Assembly (NCBI GenBank): GCA_003290165.1
Contig: QNQO01000835.1
Location: forward strand, 124,001 to 188,000
Length of the DNA: 64,000 nt
Origin: Berberis thunbergii
Lineage: Eukaryota; Streptophyta; Magnoliopsida; Ranunculales; Berberidaceae
Direction of reading: 5' to 3'
The position numbers were made by a program, and so were the translations under genes. This document shows, in pieces, positions 37,731-48,777 of the stretch (positions are counted from its first letter, which is position 1; every line of letters starts with the position of its first letter). Under the pieces are notes generated by a model, which did no database searches, was not told the origin of the DNA, and saw only the letters and a list, made by a program, of their open reading frames with translations.

Positions 37731-39318
37731 TCTTTTTTTTTAAATTTATTTTTTCTGTAAATCTCTTATGGATCTGTATGAAATGAATATGACAGGATAA
37801 ATTTTTTTGTATGATCTGTGAATGAATATGTTTGGAACCGTTTGGAACCGGGGAACCGAACCGTTCTAAACGGTTCGAGTTAGGTTCGGTTCCAATTATC
37901 AAAATGAAGGGATCCGGACCGGACCGGATCGGTTAAAATGTAAACGGTTCGAGTCAGGTTCCTTCAAATTTGGAACCGATCCGGACCGTGCCCACCCCTA
38001 GCCGCCTCGCTGGTGACTGGTGAGTTTTTAAAATTATCAATTTACATTATCAAGTTAATGAAATTATATTGCTTTATGCTTTATGAGTATGACTTGACTA
38101 CTTGAGCAGTTGAGCTTGACTTTATGATGCATTTGTAAATTTGAATGAATGAATTTGAATGTATTATTGATATGTTTGAATTTGATGAGTTACAAAAAAT
38201 ATATATTAAAAAATTAAGTTTGACCATGTCGCCGAGTCGCCGAGTCCTATTTTTTTGAAAATTGCCGAGTCGCCGTGTCCAAGTCCGAGTCGGTGCATCC
38301 TTGGCCACTATACAAGTTTTCATTTCCTAACATGAGCGACTGCCATACCACATGGCTTTCAACCAACATTACCATATCGTTCTTTATAAGCAATATTCAA
38401 AACTGCATTCATATATCAAATAACATGCACATACTTAAAAATACCATAATGGCAACACAAAAAAGGAGGTGAGCTTAGCTCACCGAAGTGGAATGGGTTT
38501 CCGAAACCCAAATCCAACCTGACAAAGTGCCTAATCCGTGAAAATAATGATTTGGCAACTCTGAAAGCTTTCCAAAATAGGCTTGAACTCTGACCGGCTA
38601 CTCAAATGAAAATCAAAATTTCAACGAAATCATTCCAACCGCCCCCACCCCCCCCCCCCCCAAACAGCGAAAACACTCCCCTACACCGATCTGATCGTCT
38701 CCAAACAGTGCAACAAGCTTTAGGCTGGTCGAAGCAATGCTACAGATCCCCGACATCGTTGATTGCAGCCAAAGAAAGCTTGCACACCCTGTCTTTTTTT
38801 TTAATTTTTCTGACCAACACTCACCCACCTCTGCATGTAGAGTTTACCAGTTGCAAACGCACTAATTGACTCCACCAAAGGGCCTGATCGGAGCGGAATC
38901 GCTCGCTCGGTCTCCAACAACTCCGATCGAGCTTCACACCCTGTTGCACACTGATTTTGGGTTGGACATTAAAGGAGAATGAAGAGGGAAGAAAAATGAG
39001 GAAAAGGGATTATGAGTTTTGGCGGAAAAATGACGATGAATCACCTAAAATCAGGTCGGAGATGAGGGAGAACATGTTTGTTCAATCATCTGAGGAAAAA
39101 GAAAGGAAATTGGGGGGAAATTGGGTTTATAAGTAGGTGGCTATTTGCCCACTGATTTTCTAAGGGCACCCCACAAATAAAAAAATCCAGAAAATAAATT
39201 AAAAATCCATAAATTTTTTATAAAAATCAATTAAACTCCAAGAACTTTAAAACCACTATTTTTTATAAAAAAAAATAAAAAATTTAGCAAATAAACAAAA
39301 AAAACGGGTGTTATATCA

Positions 39319-39332
39319 TACCCACCTCAAAA
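39319..39332 (-). promoter_or_regulatory. Polypurine tract of the Tekay-like element
   Basis: Read on the minus strand, TTTTGAGGTGGGTA lies just before the 3' LTR, preceded by CAAGGACGAAATTTC, the usual end of Tekay pol. Confidence 0.75.
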
Positions 39333-39726
39333 GAAATTTCGTCCTTGAGATTTCCCTACGATAGAAGCCCTGAATTGAACTGTGGCATCTTATCCTCAAA
39401 CACCCAATACGACAAAGTCAAATGTAAACGTATGATCCCCAAAGAAAACCCAAAATCATACAACAATACATACTCCTAAGGGGGGGACTCGACTAGAAGT
39501 GTCGTGGGTAAGGGTGTGGTGGCTAGGTGTTATTTAACCACAAGCTCCTTATAAATAAAAAATCTAAACACACTAGCACCTAATAAGTTACTATCACAAG
39601 TTAACATGCCAACTACAATAACATTTATTCAACCACACCACTAAAGCATCAACCTAATCATTACTAGAAGCATGTTAAATGCAAAGAGCTATAATATAAG
39701 ATAACAAATGTACTTAAGTAAACTCA

Positions 39727-40852
39727 CCTTCGACCATCTCTTGACTTGAAATGGCGGCGTACACAAGTGCTTGCTGCGGCTGGGCAGGGACATCCCTATC
39801 CCCATGAGGAACTGGTTAAAACTGGGGAACAGTCTAAACAAGATGAAACGAACACTGACGAGCAAAATGGCCTAGCTGACCACAAGTGAAACAACGATGG
39901 GGTAGAGCCTCCTGAGCTTTAGGCAGAGGCAATTGTGTCAGCTGTTGCACCTTTCTATGCCACTAATGTCGCTGGTCCCGCCTCTCAGCACGAGGAGCCT
40001 AATCCCAAGGTCTCTGCCCTCCACTAGGACCACGCAAATCTTGGCCATTCCCATCTCTAACAGGTATGTTACGACCTAGGTATCTATGTTGGTCTTCTTG
40101 TTGTTGAGATCTCTGTGTCTCATAAGACCTGTCTCCCTGACCCTGAACAAACCTCGAGCCGCTACCACTGGCTCTCTTATCCTGGGTCCCTCTCTATGCT
40201 ACACTTGCTTCCTTCTAAAGCAGTGTCACAAACATCCTCAAGCGTTGACTCAACCCCTTGACAAACCTCACATTTTTCTTATAATCAGTATCCACAAGGA
40301 AAGGGCATAGCGGCTCAATTCATGAAACTCATTCACATACTCTATCACTGTCTAGGATCCATGTTCCAAATGCAAGAATCGTTCTATCAACAATGACTGT
40401 TGAGACTAAGGAATGTATTTTTCTCAAACTCTTCTTTGAAGTTTGTCCAAGTCGTCCCCGAAGCATTTTTGCTCAGACAGACAAAATCCCACCAAAATCC
40501 AACATCACCATCTAATTGATGTTCTGCGACCTCCCTCTTCCACCTCTATCATTTGAATATTGGAGAACGCACTCTCTATCTTACGAATCCAGCGGTCTGC
40601 CTTCATAACTCCTCGAGATCCGTCAAATCTCTCACCACCCAGATCCGTGAAATATTTGTTCCTACAAGCAAAAGGGTCTTGATATTGTGGGGCCTTATTC
40701 AATGTTTGAACCAAGTATGCTAAAACTGCCTCATCTAGCTGGAAAACACGTGGTCTCTCCTCACATGAATGAGGAGGGTCAACCACCACCCTAGGCGTAT
40801 CTCTAGCAAGACCTGCAAGAGACACTGTTCGGGGTCGACTTTTACGTGCCAT
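39727..40852 (-). pseudogene. Tekay-like gag (broken)
   Basis: The ATG at 40852 starts MARKSRPRTVSLAGLARDTP. The capsid region follows, with NKYFTDLGGERFDGSRGVMK and ADRWIRKIESAF. After frame damage near 40510 the frame recovers a zinc knuckle CFTCGQLGHFARQC near 39860-39905. A stop follows near 39727. The expected protease and polymerase never begin. Confidence 0.8.
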
Positions 40853-40972
40853 CACCTTCCAGGAGAAAAAAAAAATCGAGTCAATATAGAGGCCAAACAA
40901 CACACTAACACTTCTAACTTCTCTACCCAATCTCATGTCCGAAGGCAAGTTAAGCATTGATGCTCAGTATAA

Positions 40973-40989
40973 CCATGGCTCTGATACCA
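40973..40989 (-). promoter_or_regulatory. Primer-binding site of the Tekay-like element
   Basis: On the minus strand TGGTATCAGAGCCATGG, a perfect plant initiator-tRNA primer site, lies three bases inside the 5' LTR. Confidence 0.93.
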
Positions 40990-40992
40990 AAC

Positions 40993-43125
40993 TATCACAC
41001 CCTGATTCCCAAGGCACCAAAATGCCTCAGAAATTGAGACATGACGCAACCTTTTTTTGCCAATGGTTACACCTGCTAGCATAAAATACAACAACTAAAC
41101 CAGACATCACTATGCACCAAAATGACGATAATATCCAAGTTTTACATTTGTCCTTACGTTCCCACCAAAGTCACATTGACTTACAAAATACATCAAAACC
41201 CAAAAGAAAACCTGAGAGTTTAACTTACCTTTCAACCGTCCAACAGGATAGACCATTCGATCACAAGGCATCTCCTGAAGCACCACCACCTGCACTCAAA
41301 TAGGGGTACACCCATTTGCACAAAACAAGCAAACTGATCAGCAAGCTAGTATGATGAGAACTGAAACATCCAACCCCAAATAAAAGGCATAATGCATGTG
41401 TACCTAACATAAAACATGAATGGAATATAATGCATAATCTCAACCACAAAAATTCAAAAAATTATAAAACCTAACAATGCACAAGCACTCTTCGTTCCAA
41501 CTATTTAATCATGATGTAAACATGCATTCTCAAATGTGTTTTGTCAGTACTCCTTTTTCCTACACATAAATGCCTCGTTTCTTAAGGCTAAGTGCTACTC
41601 CCTTTTACAGGTTTAGCGTAGTTCCTTATTTTTAAACTGGTATAGATGAAAATGCTCAACGACTTTAACATCATCACATCAATGTCACACCAATAATTTT
41701 TCCCCTGGTAGTTTGTCGGCCATATCTCCCCCGTTGCCCGCTCACCCAAGGTATTACAATATCAAACACATGTTCAACAACACCAACAATAGTCTTTCCT
41801 TGGTAGCTTGCCGACCATATCTCCCTCACTGTCCGCTCACCCAAGGTGTTACAATGTTCTTCCTCTAATAGTTTACCAGCCATATCTCCCCCGCTGCCCG
41901 CCCACCTAGGGGTTCCATCAATAGACAACAAGAAAAAATAGTTTCCAGCAAAATTCTACATGGATTCTCAAATACATGCTATGAATGAATAATTATGCAA
42001 TCCCTATTCTCAATGACATGCCATGAATGCTCAATTATGCAATCACTCTCATATGCTATTTTACAGCCCAAAACAAAAATTCCTGAAATATTATACAATC
42101 TCAACAAATATGACACTATGCAAGTTTTCATTTGCTAACATGAGCGACTACCATACCGCATGGCTTTCAACCAACATTACCATATCGTTCTTTATAAGCA
42201 ATATTCAAAACCGCATTCATATATCATATAACATGCACATACTTAAAGATACCATAATGACATCAAAAAATGGAGGTGAGTTCTGCTCACGGGAGCGGAA
42301 TGGGTTTTCGAAACCCAAATCCAATCTGACAAAACGCCTAATCAGTGAAAATAGTGATTTGACAACTCTAGAAGCTTTCCAAAACAGGCTCGAACTCCGA
42401 CACCCACCCAAATGAAAATCAAAATTTCAACGAAATCGTTCCAAACCCCTCAAAACGGCGAAAACCCTCCCCTACACCGATCTGATCGTCTCCAAAAAGT
42501 GCAACAAGCTGTAGACTAGTTGAAGCAATGCTACAGACCACCGACACTGTGGATTGCAGTTCACCGGCGCGAATTACATCGGCGAAACCCAAGGAAAGCT
42601 TTCACACCATGTTCTCTTTTCTGATTTTTTCTGACCGACACTCACCCACCTCTGCATGTGGGGTTTACCAGCTCCAAACGCCCTAATTGACTCCACCAAA
42701 TAACCTGATCGGAGTGGAATCACTCGCTCGGCCTCCAACAGCTCCGACCAAGCTTCACACCCTGTTGCACATTGATTTTGGGGCAGACATTAAAGGAGAA
42801 TGAAGAGGGAACGAATATGAGGAAAATTGGATAAGGGATGATGAGTTTTGGCGGAGAAACGATGAAAAATCACCTGAAATCAAGTCCGAGATGAGGGAGA
42901 ACAGGTATGCTCGATTGTGTGAGGAAGAAGAATAAAGGAAATTGGGGGAAAACTGTGTTTATAAGAGGTGAGTATTTGCCCCACCAGATTTCTAAGGGCA
43001 CTCCACCAATAAAAAAATCCCATTTTTTTTCTTCTAAAAATCAATTAAACTCCAAGAACTTAAAAACCACTGTTTTAATAAATAAAAAATCAAATTTAAC
43101 AAATAAACAAAAAACTAGTGTTATA
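40993..43125 (-). repeat. Tekay-like 5' LTR
   Basis: The uninterrupted LTR copy, 2,133 bp. It fixes the borders of the hAT-B insertion in the other copy, since TATGACACTATGCAAG here corresponds to the sequence on both sides of hAT-B. The TSD GAATC follows at 43126-43130. Confidence 0.88.
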
Positions 43126-43763
43126 GAATCAGTGGGGTATTGATGTTTGCCTAATGATTCATTTGAATATCGACACAACACATGGATAATGAAGGGATAT
43201 TAAGGCACATGAAGAGCAACCTACAAGCCAACGAGCTTGAGTAAATGGTTGCACTGTTGTAGTCGTTTGTTTTATTTCTGCATCTCAAACCATCGGTTTG
43301 AGTAGTAGTACATTTTATCAGTACATTCCGCACACCCCACACACTATGTTAACATTGCTACATTCCGTCCATGAGATTAATGGATAGACAATCTGGCAAA
43401 GTTGCATGTATTGCTTTCAACTAAGTTTCAAACTCTAATCTAGGTGATCTAAACAAATTATTATCCATGATTGAAGTCCACAGCCTACTAACCATCCTAA
43501 TAGAATCTCTAGCAATCTATCAAGGTCTAATTGATTTGCTACCACCTGCACCCCTAAATGAGAAGTTTCTGACAATAAATATGCATTGTATGGAATATTT
43601 ACTTTAAGTAGAATAACACTTCTCCTTCAAGCTTGAGGAGTTTCTGTAGGGAATTTTTAATAGATGTTCATCCAGTCCCGTCCCAAACCCAATTGAGATG
43701 GGACGAGGTCAGGATGAGGTATATCGTATCCCGTCCCATCTCGTGCCCACCCATAGCTCCATT

Positions 43764-45123
43764 TGTTTTACGAAAAATACATATGTAAGGGATTTTGGAA
43801 AAAAATTCAAGAATTTTTCCTTAATTTTTTCGTGTTGTTTGGTTGTTTCATGGAAAATAATATTAATTGATCAACTATTTTATATTGCGCGAAGATGTTT
43901 AAGTTGCTTATGGTGGCAACAACGGAGGTGATGTGGTTGGCTTCGTAATTAAAGTGGTGGTATGAGTATTGGTTATGATGGTGGTGGTGGTTGTGGCACA
44001 GTATCAGTGGTGGCATCGATGGCGAAGGCGATTGTGATGATTATTTGCTGCAATGGATGTGGTATGGTGATGATGAAGGTGGTTGTGAGTATGGTATGGT
44101 TTGATAGTGGCAGAGATGAAAGTGGGTGCAATAAAGGCGGTTGTGGTAGATATGGTATAGTGATGGCGGCGGTAATGTTATTTGTGGCTTTGTAGTGGTA
44201 GTAGTAGTCGCAGTAATGTTGTGATTGTAGTATATTAGTGGTCGTGTGCTATGATTGTTGTGGTGGTAGTGGTTGATGATGATGGTGTTTGTAGCAATCG
44301 TGATGGTGGTGGAGGTGAGGCGATGGTTTGTGTGGTGGTGGCTATGATGATAAAGAGGTGGCAGTGGTTGTGCTAAGTTGATGTGGTGTGGGCAGCGTGG
44401 TGTTTGTAAGAATAGGGTGGTTATTAGTGGTGGATAGTGAATTGAAACTATATGAAAAAAGGCTAAGGAAAATCCTAAAAAATCAACATCCCATTAAAAC
44501 TTAGAATGTTGATTTTCCTCATTTAGGAATAAAAAATTTTCCCAAAGATTTATAACTTTTCCCCTAAAAAAAACTAAAAATTTTAAATTCTTAAATATAA
44601 AAATTCCAAAAAACCCATGCCAACCCTAACCTGGTACATCTATATAGAAAATTGAGGTGACTCAAGCCAAAATAACAGGACACTTGCTTGTTTGACACGA
44701 ATATGATTTGATACAAATGTCTTTAATGGGTTGGCTAAATATGACAGAAAAGTGCACAAAAAAATGTCGTTACTTGTTAGTTTGATTCAGTTTGGCAATT
44801 TTGTGATGATGAGTTCGAGTCAAATTTCCAAACCTGCAGTATCAAAAAAGCGATCGCTTGAAATGCATAGTATTTTGAAAACTATAAGTGCTCACAATTT
44901 AAATTTGCAAAATATAAACTATCGATATATGTGCTGAGAAAGAGACTAAACATTCTCTGTTTCTTAGGTTTTAAGATATGGTAAAGCAAAACATCATGAA
45001 AAAAGAGCCCTAGCATATTTAATTCTTAAATCTCAAGATAATATAACCATGGCCCATCAACAATGATGAAAAACTGGGGAAATCAAACACATCAGCATAT
45101 ATAAAGCACAAGGGAAATTCTAA
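43764..45123. other. Intergenic DNA with a GGT/GAT-rich tract
   Basis: From about 43915 to 44430 the plus strand is a degenerate GGTGGT / GATGGTG array without a fixed unit. Short open frames in it are compositional. AT-rich DNA follows. No gene was recognised. Confidence 0.45.
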
Positions 45124-45124
45124 A

Positions 45125-45289
45125 TGTCGAGGGAAAGAGCGAGGAAACCAGCGAGGAAAAGGAGGTGGCGGGGGGTGAACCGTTCACCCCCCTTGAGATG
45201 TTTTTGGCGCGCGCATCTCAAGGGGGTGAACAGTTCACCCCCCGCCACCTCCTTTTCCTCGCTGGTTTCCTCGCCCTTTCCCTCGACAC
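45125..45289. repeat. Near-perfect 165-bp foldback (MITE-like)
   Basis: Arms of about 75 bp, TGTCGAGGGAAAGAGCGAGG at the left and its complement CCTCGCCCTTTCCCTCGACA at the right, meet around TTTTTGGCGCGCG. They differ at very few positions. The inner part has the palindromic GGGTGAACCGTTCACCC. No TSD could be settled. Confidence 0.85.
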
Positions 45290-46378
45290 ATAGAATCACT
45301 CAAAGCACAACCCCAACCCCAACCCAATATCATTGATTCGGATCTTAAGAAGCCATTGCATCTGTTGTAGGGCACTCATAAGACAAACAAGGGTAACAAC
45401 TACAATAAGCCTAAAATTAGGGACTAAAGTTGAACCAAAGCACTTGTGCGCCATTTCAACTGGCGACCTACCATTCAAGAGAAAGAAAAAGGAACAAAAG
45501 AAAAGATGAAGCCAATGAAGATGACATTAGTTCAGTGCCCTTTCAAGCAGTGCACAAGTTCCCCTGAAACAATGATGAATATCAGTGTGTTGGGGTGTAT
45601 CAGTTCCCGTCAAACAATGATGAATATCATATAAAATAAAATAAAAAAGAAGCCTTGGAAACATTAAAGCTCATCACAAAAATAATTTAGTATAATATCA
45701 TTATCAGAAATCTGCCCAAACTGCCTCTGTAACACCTAAAATTTTAGAAAAAGAAAAATTGCCGAGAAGTGATAGTAGAACATTCCAAAAATTTTAACCA
45801 TTATCACCAAAGATGTCCTCATAAAATTTCCTCTAGGCCTCTAAATAAACTAATGTTCATAATTACTAGATAACATTCTTCATCAAACCATATTATGCGG
45901 CATGGCACTCCAAAACAGAATTTCCCACTTGTTTTACCAATGGAAAAGTAAAAAATAAAATCGAGCCATGATCTATATTAATAACTTTTTCAAAATAAGA
46001 CTAATAACATATAAAATACAAAGAAAATGAACCAAAGAATACAATCAAAGAAGAGATGGCTCCAGGTGCTATCACAAAAAAATCCTTAAGACTAGGTCTT
46101 TACTGCTATGCTTCCTGAAAACCCATAGCATATCAGGTGAGAACTAGCACAATTTCAGGTTCCAAAAGAACTTGCAATCCTTTCATTTGCAACCAACAAC
46201 AAAAAAACGACACTCAGATCTCCCTAAAAATAATATAAATCAACAAAAGAACACCAAAAAAAAAAGAGCTAAGGTGTTTATGAAAATTCCCTAAATAGCC
46301 AAAAGCCAATATTAATACCGAGGTCTTCTCCCTCAATGATCAATCCTCCATTGAAGCCTTCCAAGGCAATAACAATAA
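45290..46378. promoter_or_regulatory. Upstream region of the LRX gene, nothing else recognised
   Basis: AT-rich DNA upstream of the LRR-extensin start. No distinct promoter element or gene could be supported. Confidence 0.35.
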
Positions 46379-46408
46379 GTGAGGCACTGCATTCATTATA
46401 AAAAAAAA

Positions 46409-48162
46409 ATGCAGGCCTCAGGTAGAGGGTTTTGTTTGCTATCAGTCCTTGTAGTTTCATTCTTTGCAGTCCATTCCCTTGCACTTACTGGTGCCCAACC
46501 CTCTTTCATTGCCCGTCGACAATTACTACAGTTTCAAGTAAAAGGAAATAACCTTGATGAATCCAAGTATGATATAGATCCCAAGTTGGCTTTTGAAAAT
46601 CCCAGGCTTAGACAATCCTATGTCGCGCTCCAAGCATTGAAAAGGCAATTTACTCTGACCCAAAGAAAGTAACTGAGAATTGGGTTGGCGCTGATGTGTG
46701 TGCCTACAATGGTGTGTTTTGTGCACCAGCTCTTGATGATGCAAAGTTATTAGTCATTGCAGGTCTTGATTTGAATGAAGCTGATATTGCCGGGTACCTA
46801 CCCGCTGAGCTAGGCCTCTTGACCGACCTTGCCCTCCTTCATCTCAATTCAAATCGGTTCTGTGGGGTTCTCCCAAAAACCTTGTCTAAGCTAAAGCTTC
46901 TCTATGAGCTGGATGTTAGCAACAATCGCTTTGTTGGCCCTTTCCCCGACGTAATACTAGAATTGACTGAACTTCAGTATCTTGATCTCAGGTTCAACGA
47001 GTTTGAAGGCAAATTGCCTTTTCAGCTCTTTAACATGAGACTCGATGCGTTGTTCTTGAATGACAACCGATTCGATTCTAGCCTCCCTGAGAATGTAGGA
47101 AACTCATCAGTCTCTGTTTTAGTTTTGGCTAACAATAAATTCAGTGGATGCATTCCTGGCAGTATTGGCAACATGGCAAACAATTTGAATGAGCTAATGA
47201 TCGTTAATAGCGGTCTTGGGGGTTGTATGCCTATGGAATTTGGGTTGCTCACCAACTTAACAGTACTCAGCGTTCACTCAAATTCATTAACTGGAATTTT
47301 GCCAAAGAGCCTTTCCAATTTGAAGAACTTGGAAGTATTGGATCTAGCACACAATAAACTCACTGGGTTTGTTCCTGACAGTATTTGCAAATTGCCCAAC
47401 TTAGCAAACTTCACCTTCGAGGATAACTTCTTTAATGGTGAGGAACCAAAATGTGTAGCTGCTTCTTCTAACTCGAATATGTATTACAATGACAGTAACA
47501 ATTGCTTGCTCGATAAGGTCGGGCAAAAGGATCCAAATACATGTTCTGAAGTGGTGAACAAACCTGTTGATTGTGGCAAGGCCAAGTGCAATAAAGGTGG
47601 TTCTCCTTCCCCAGCTCCATCAACCCCGAAACCGGTGCTCTCTCCTCCAACAACACCAGTTCAACCACCCCCGACTCCAGTTCAGCCACCCCCAACACTA
47701 GCTCACTCTCCTCCACCTCCAGTTTACTCGCCCCCACCACTAGTTTACTCACCACCTCCACCAGCTCCAGTACACTCCCCACCACCTACACCAGTCCAAT
47801 CTCCTCCTCCAACCTCTATTTACTCACCACCTCCACCAGCTCCAGTACACTCCCCACCACCAGCCCCAGTCCAATCTCCACCACCTCCAGTTCATTCACC
47901 GCCTTCACCAGTCCAATCTCATCCACATCCTCCAGTTTTCTCACCCCCATCCCCACCCCCAGTTCACTCACCCCCACCTCCAGTTCACTCACCACCACCA
48001 CCAATACATACTCCCCCACCCCCAGTTCACTCTCCACCACCTCCATATCCATCTCCTCTTTCTGCTTCTGTTAACCCCCCTCCATTCCCTAACGTTGTCT
48101 TGCCACCAAACATTGGATTTGAATACGCATCACCACCTCCACCAATGTTTCCAGGCTACTAA
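46409..48162 (+). pseudogene. LRX: Leucine-rich-repeat extensin (LRX), one-base frameshift
   Basis: A single-exon gene for a cell-wall LRR-extensin, which links the wall to the membrane during growth. The ATG at 46409 gives a signal peptide (FCLLSVLVVSFFAVHSLA). A start 30 bp upstream is in frame too. The N-terminal domain ends at YVALQALKR. About ten LRRs follow (ENWVGADVCAYNGVFC, LTDLALLHLNSNRFCGVLP, LKNLEVLDLAHNKLTGFVP), then a Cys-rich hinge and a Pro-rich extensin tail of SPPPPVHSPPPP type with Tyr. At 46641-46646 one base is missing, so translation from the ATG stops at 46670. With it the frame would be 585 codons. All else is intact, so a recent mutation or a sequence error is likely. 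Confidence 0.9.
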
Positions 48163-48462
48163 AAAACTTGGGTTATTTTGATCTAAACCCTGATTACACT
48201 CTTGCATTGGACTTTGAAGATACAGTTATTTCAAAACTCAACTTTGGAACCCTCACGGGCAATGCAATGTAATGTGCATGTAATTTAAATATAATAACTC
48301 ACATCTCAAGGTATATCACACACAAACTTTAGAATATCTAGTGTCTGTTGTAAATAGGTGATGTTACCAAGGAGGCTAAATAACTGCACTTCTTGAGTCT
48401 CATGCATGTTCATCCAAGCCTTCAAATATGTTTGTGATATTGAAGAAAGGATGCAAGGAAAT
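48163..48462. other. LRX 3' flank
   Basis: Likely 3' untranslated and flanking DNA, ending at the first direct repeat of the caulimovirid. No other feature was seen. Confidence 0.4.
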
Positions 48463-48582
48463 TTGACTGGGAAACAGAGTTACTTCTCTCAATTCCAACT
48501 TCTATTTATATTGTTTCTAATATGCAAATAAAAAATTATCAATACAACTATACTCACTATACTGACTATGCTTTCTACCGAA
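48463..48582 (+). repeat. Caulimovirid terminal direct repeat, left
   Basis: Identical to 60809-60928 at 117 of 120 positions. It contains AATATGCAAATAAAAAATT. It could be terminal redundancy of an integrated circular genome. Confidence 0.9.
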
Positions 48583-48777
48583 CTTGGTGAGTCTTAGGTA
48601 CTGTTGGTCAGCTGTTGATAGTGTTGGTAAGCCTGTAAGGTATGTTGGTCAGCCGTTGTGAGCCATGTGTAAGTCGCCATGTTGAGTGCAGTTTTTACGG
48701 GTTAGGTGGTCCCATACTGGTGTTCCAGCTGTAGGTAGTACAAGTACAATGTTCCCAATTCTCAAACCTCCAAGATT

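Larger units (their letters stand above)
35866..38000 (+). mobile_element. hAT-C: gene-carrying hAT inserted at the transposase stop codon
   Basis: The ends are TAGGGGTGGGCAAACGGG and GTGCCCACCCCTA, with a perfect 8-bp TSD GCCGCCTC (35858-35865 and 38001-38008). The first base of the TSD is the last base of the transposase stop codon. Subterminal CGGTCCGG and GGTTCGG motifs resemble those of hAT-D. Inside are a CTCTCTC-rich leader, unknown exon-like pieces and an APC8 fragment. No transposase was seen. Confidence 0.94.
32556..38303 (+). mobile_element. hAT-B: hAT transposon with near-intact transposase
   Basis: Perfect 17-bp terminal inverted repeats CAAGGATGCACCGACTC, with a perfect 8-bp TSD GCCACTAT (32548-32555 and 38304-38311). 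Subterminal DNA is rich in GACACG and CCGAGTCGCC repeats. Without nested hAT-C it is about 3.6 kb, a usual size for an autonomous hAT. Its transposase reads through three exons with a single stop codon. Perfect ends and TSD suggest a fairly recent insertion. Confidence 0.95.
31494..39315 (-). repeat. Tekay-like 3' LTR, interrupted by hAT-B
   Basis: Matches 40993-43125 over its length, apart from the hAT-B insertion after 32555. The match resumes at 38312 with ACAAGTTTTCATTT. Both LTRs include two to three copies of a repeat with GGTAGCTTGTCGGCC and ATCTCCC. A poly-C run lies at 38644-38661. Confidence 0.85.
31494..43125 (-). mobile_element. Tekay-like LTR element with gag but no pol, minus strand
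   Basis: The LTRs are 40993-43125 (5' LTR in its own orientation, 2,133 bp) and 31494-39315 (3' LTR, about 2,066 bp without its nested transposon). The TSD is GAATC (31489-31493 and 43126-43130). In its orientation the LTR begins TATAACACC, probably from TGTAACACC by loss of a methylated CpG, and ends GGGCATGACA. Only 1,677 bp lie between the LTRs: primer site, gag, then directly the polypurine tract. No protease, reverse transcriptase or integrase is present, the layout of a TR-GAG-type element. Confidence 0.85.
30931..43755. mobile_element. hAT-A: non-autonomous hAT split by a Tekay-like element
   Basis: The left end is TAGGGGTGGGCATCCCATCC and the right end is CCCATCTCGTGCCCACCCATA. Both subterminal parts carry CCCATCCCGTCCC-type repeats. 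Flanks are 8-bp GACCCATT (30923-30930) and GCTCCATT (43756-43763), with two mismatches. Without the nested LTR element, the length is about 1.19 kb. No coding sequence was recognised in its own arms (30931-31488 and 43131-43755). Confidence 0.72.

Noticed and set aside
31494..43125. Two separate elements at 31494-32555 and 40993-43125
   Set aside because: The two stretches are LTR copies of one element; the first is merely interrupted by hAT-B, shown by the 8-bp TSD GCCACTAT and resumed homology at 38312.
43962..44195. Plus-strand Gly/Val/Met-rich frame
   Set aside because: A product of the GGT/GATGGT-rich tract, not a protein-like composition.
47468..48052. Minus-strand Val/Glu-rich frames
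   Set aside because: Shadow of the Pro-rich extensin repeats of LRX on the plus strand.
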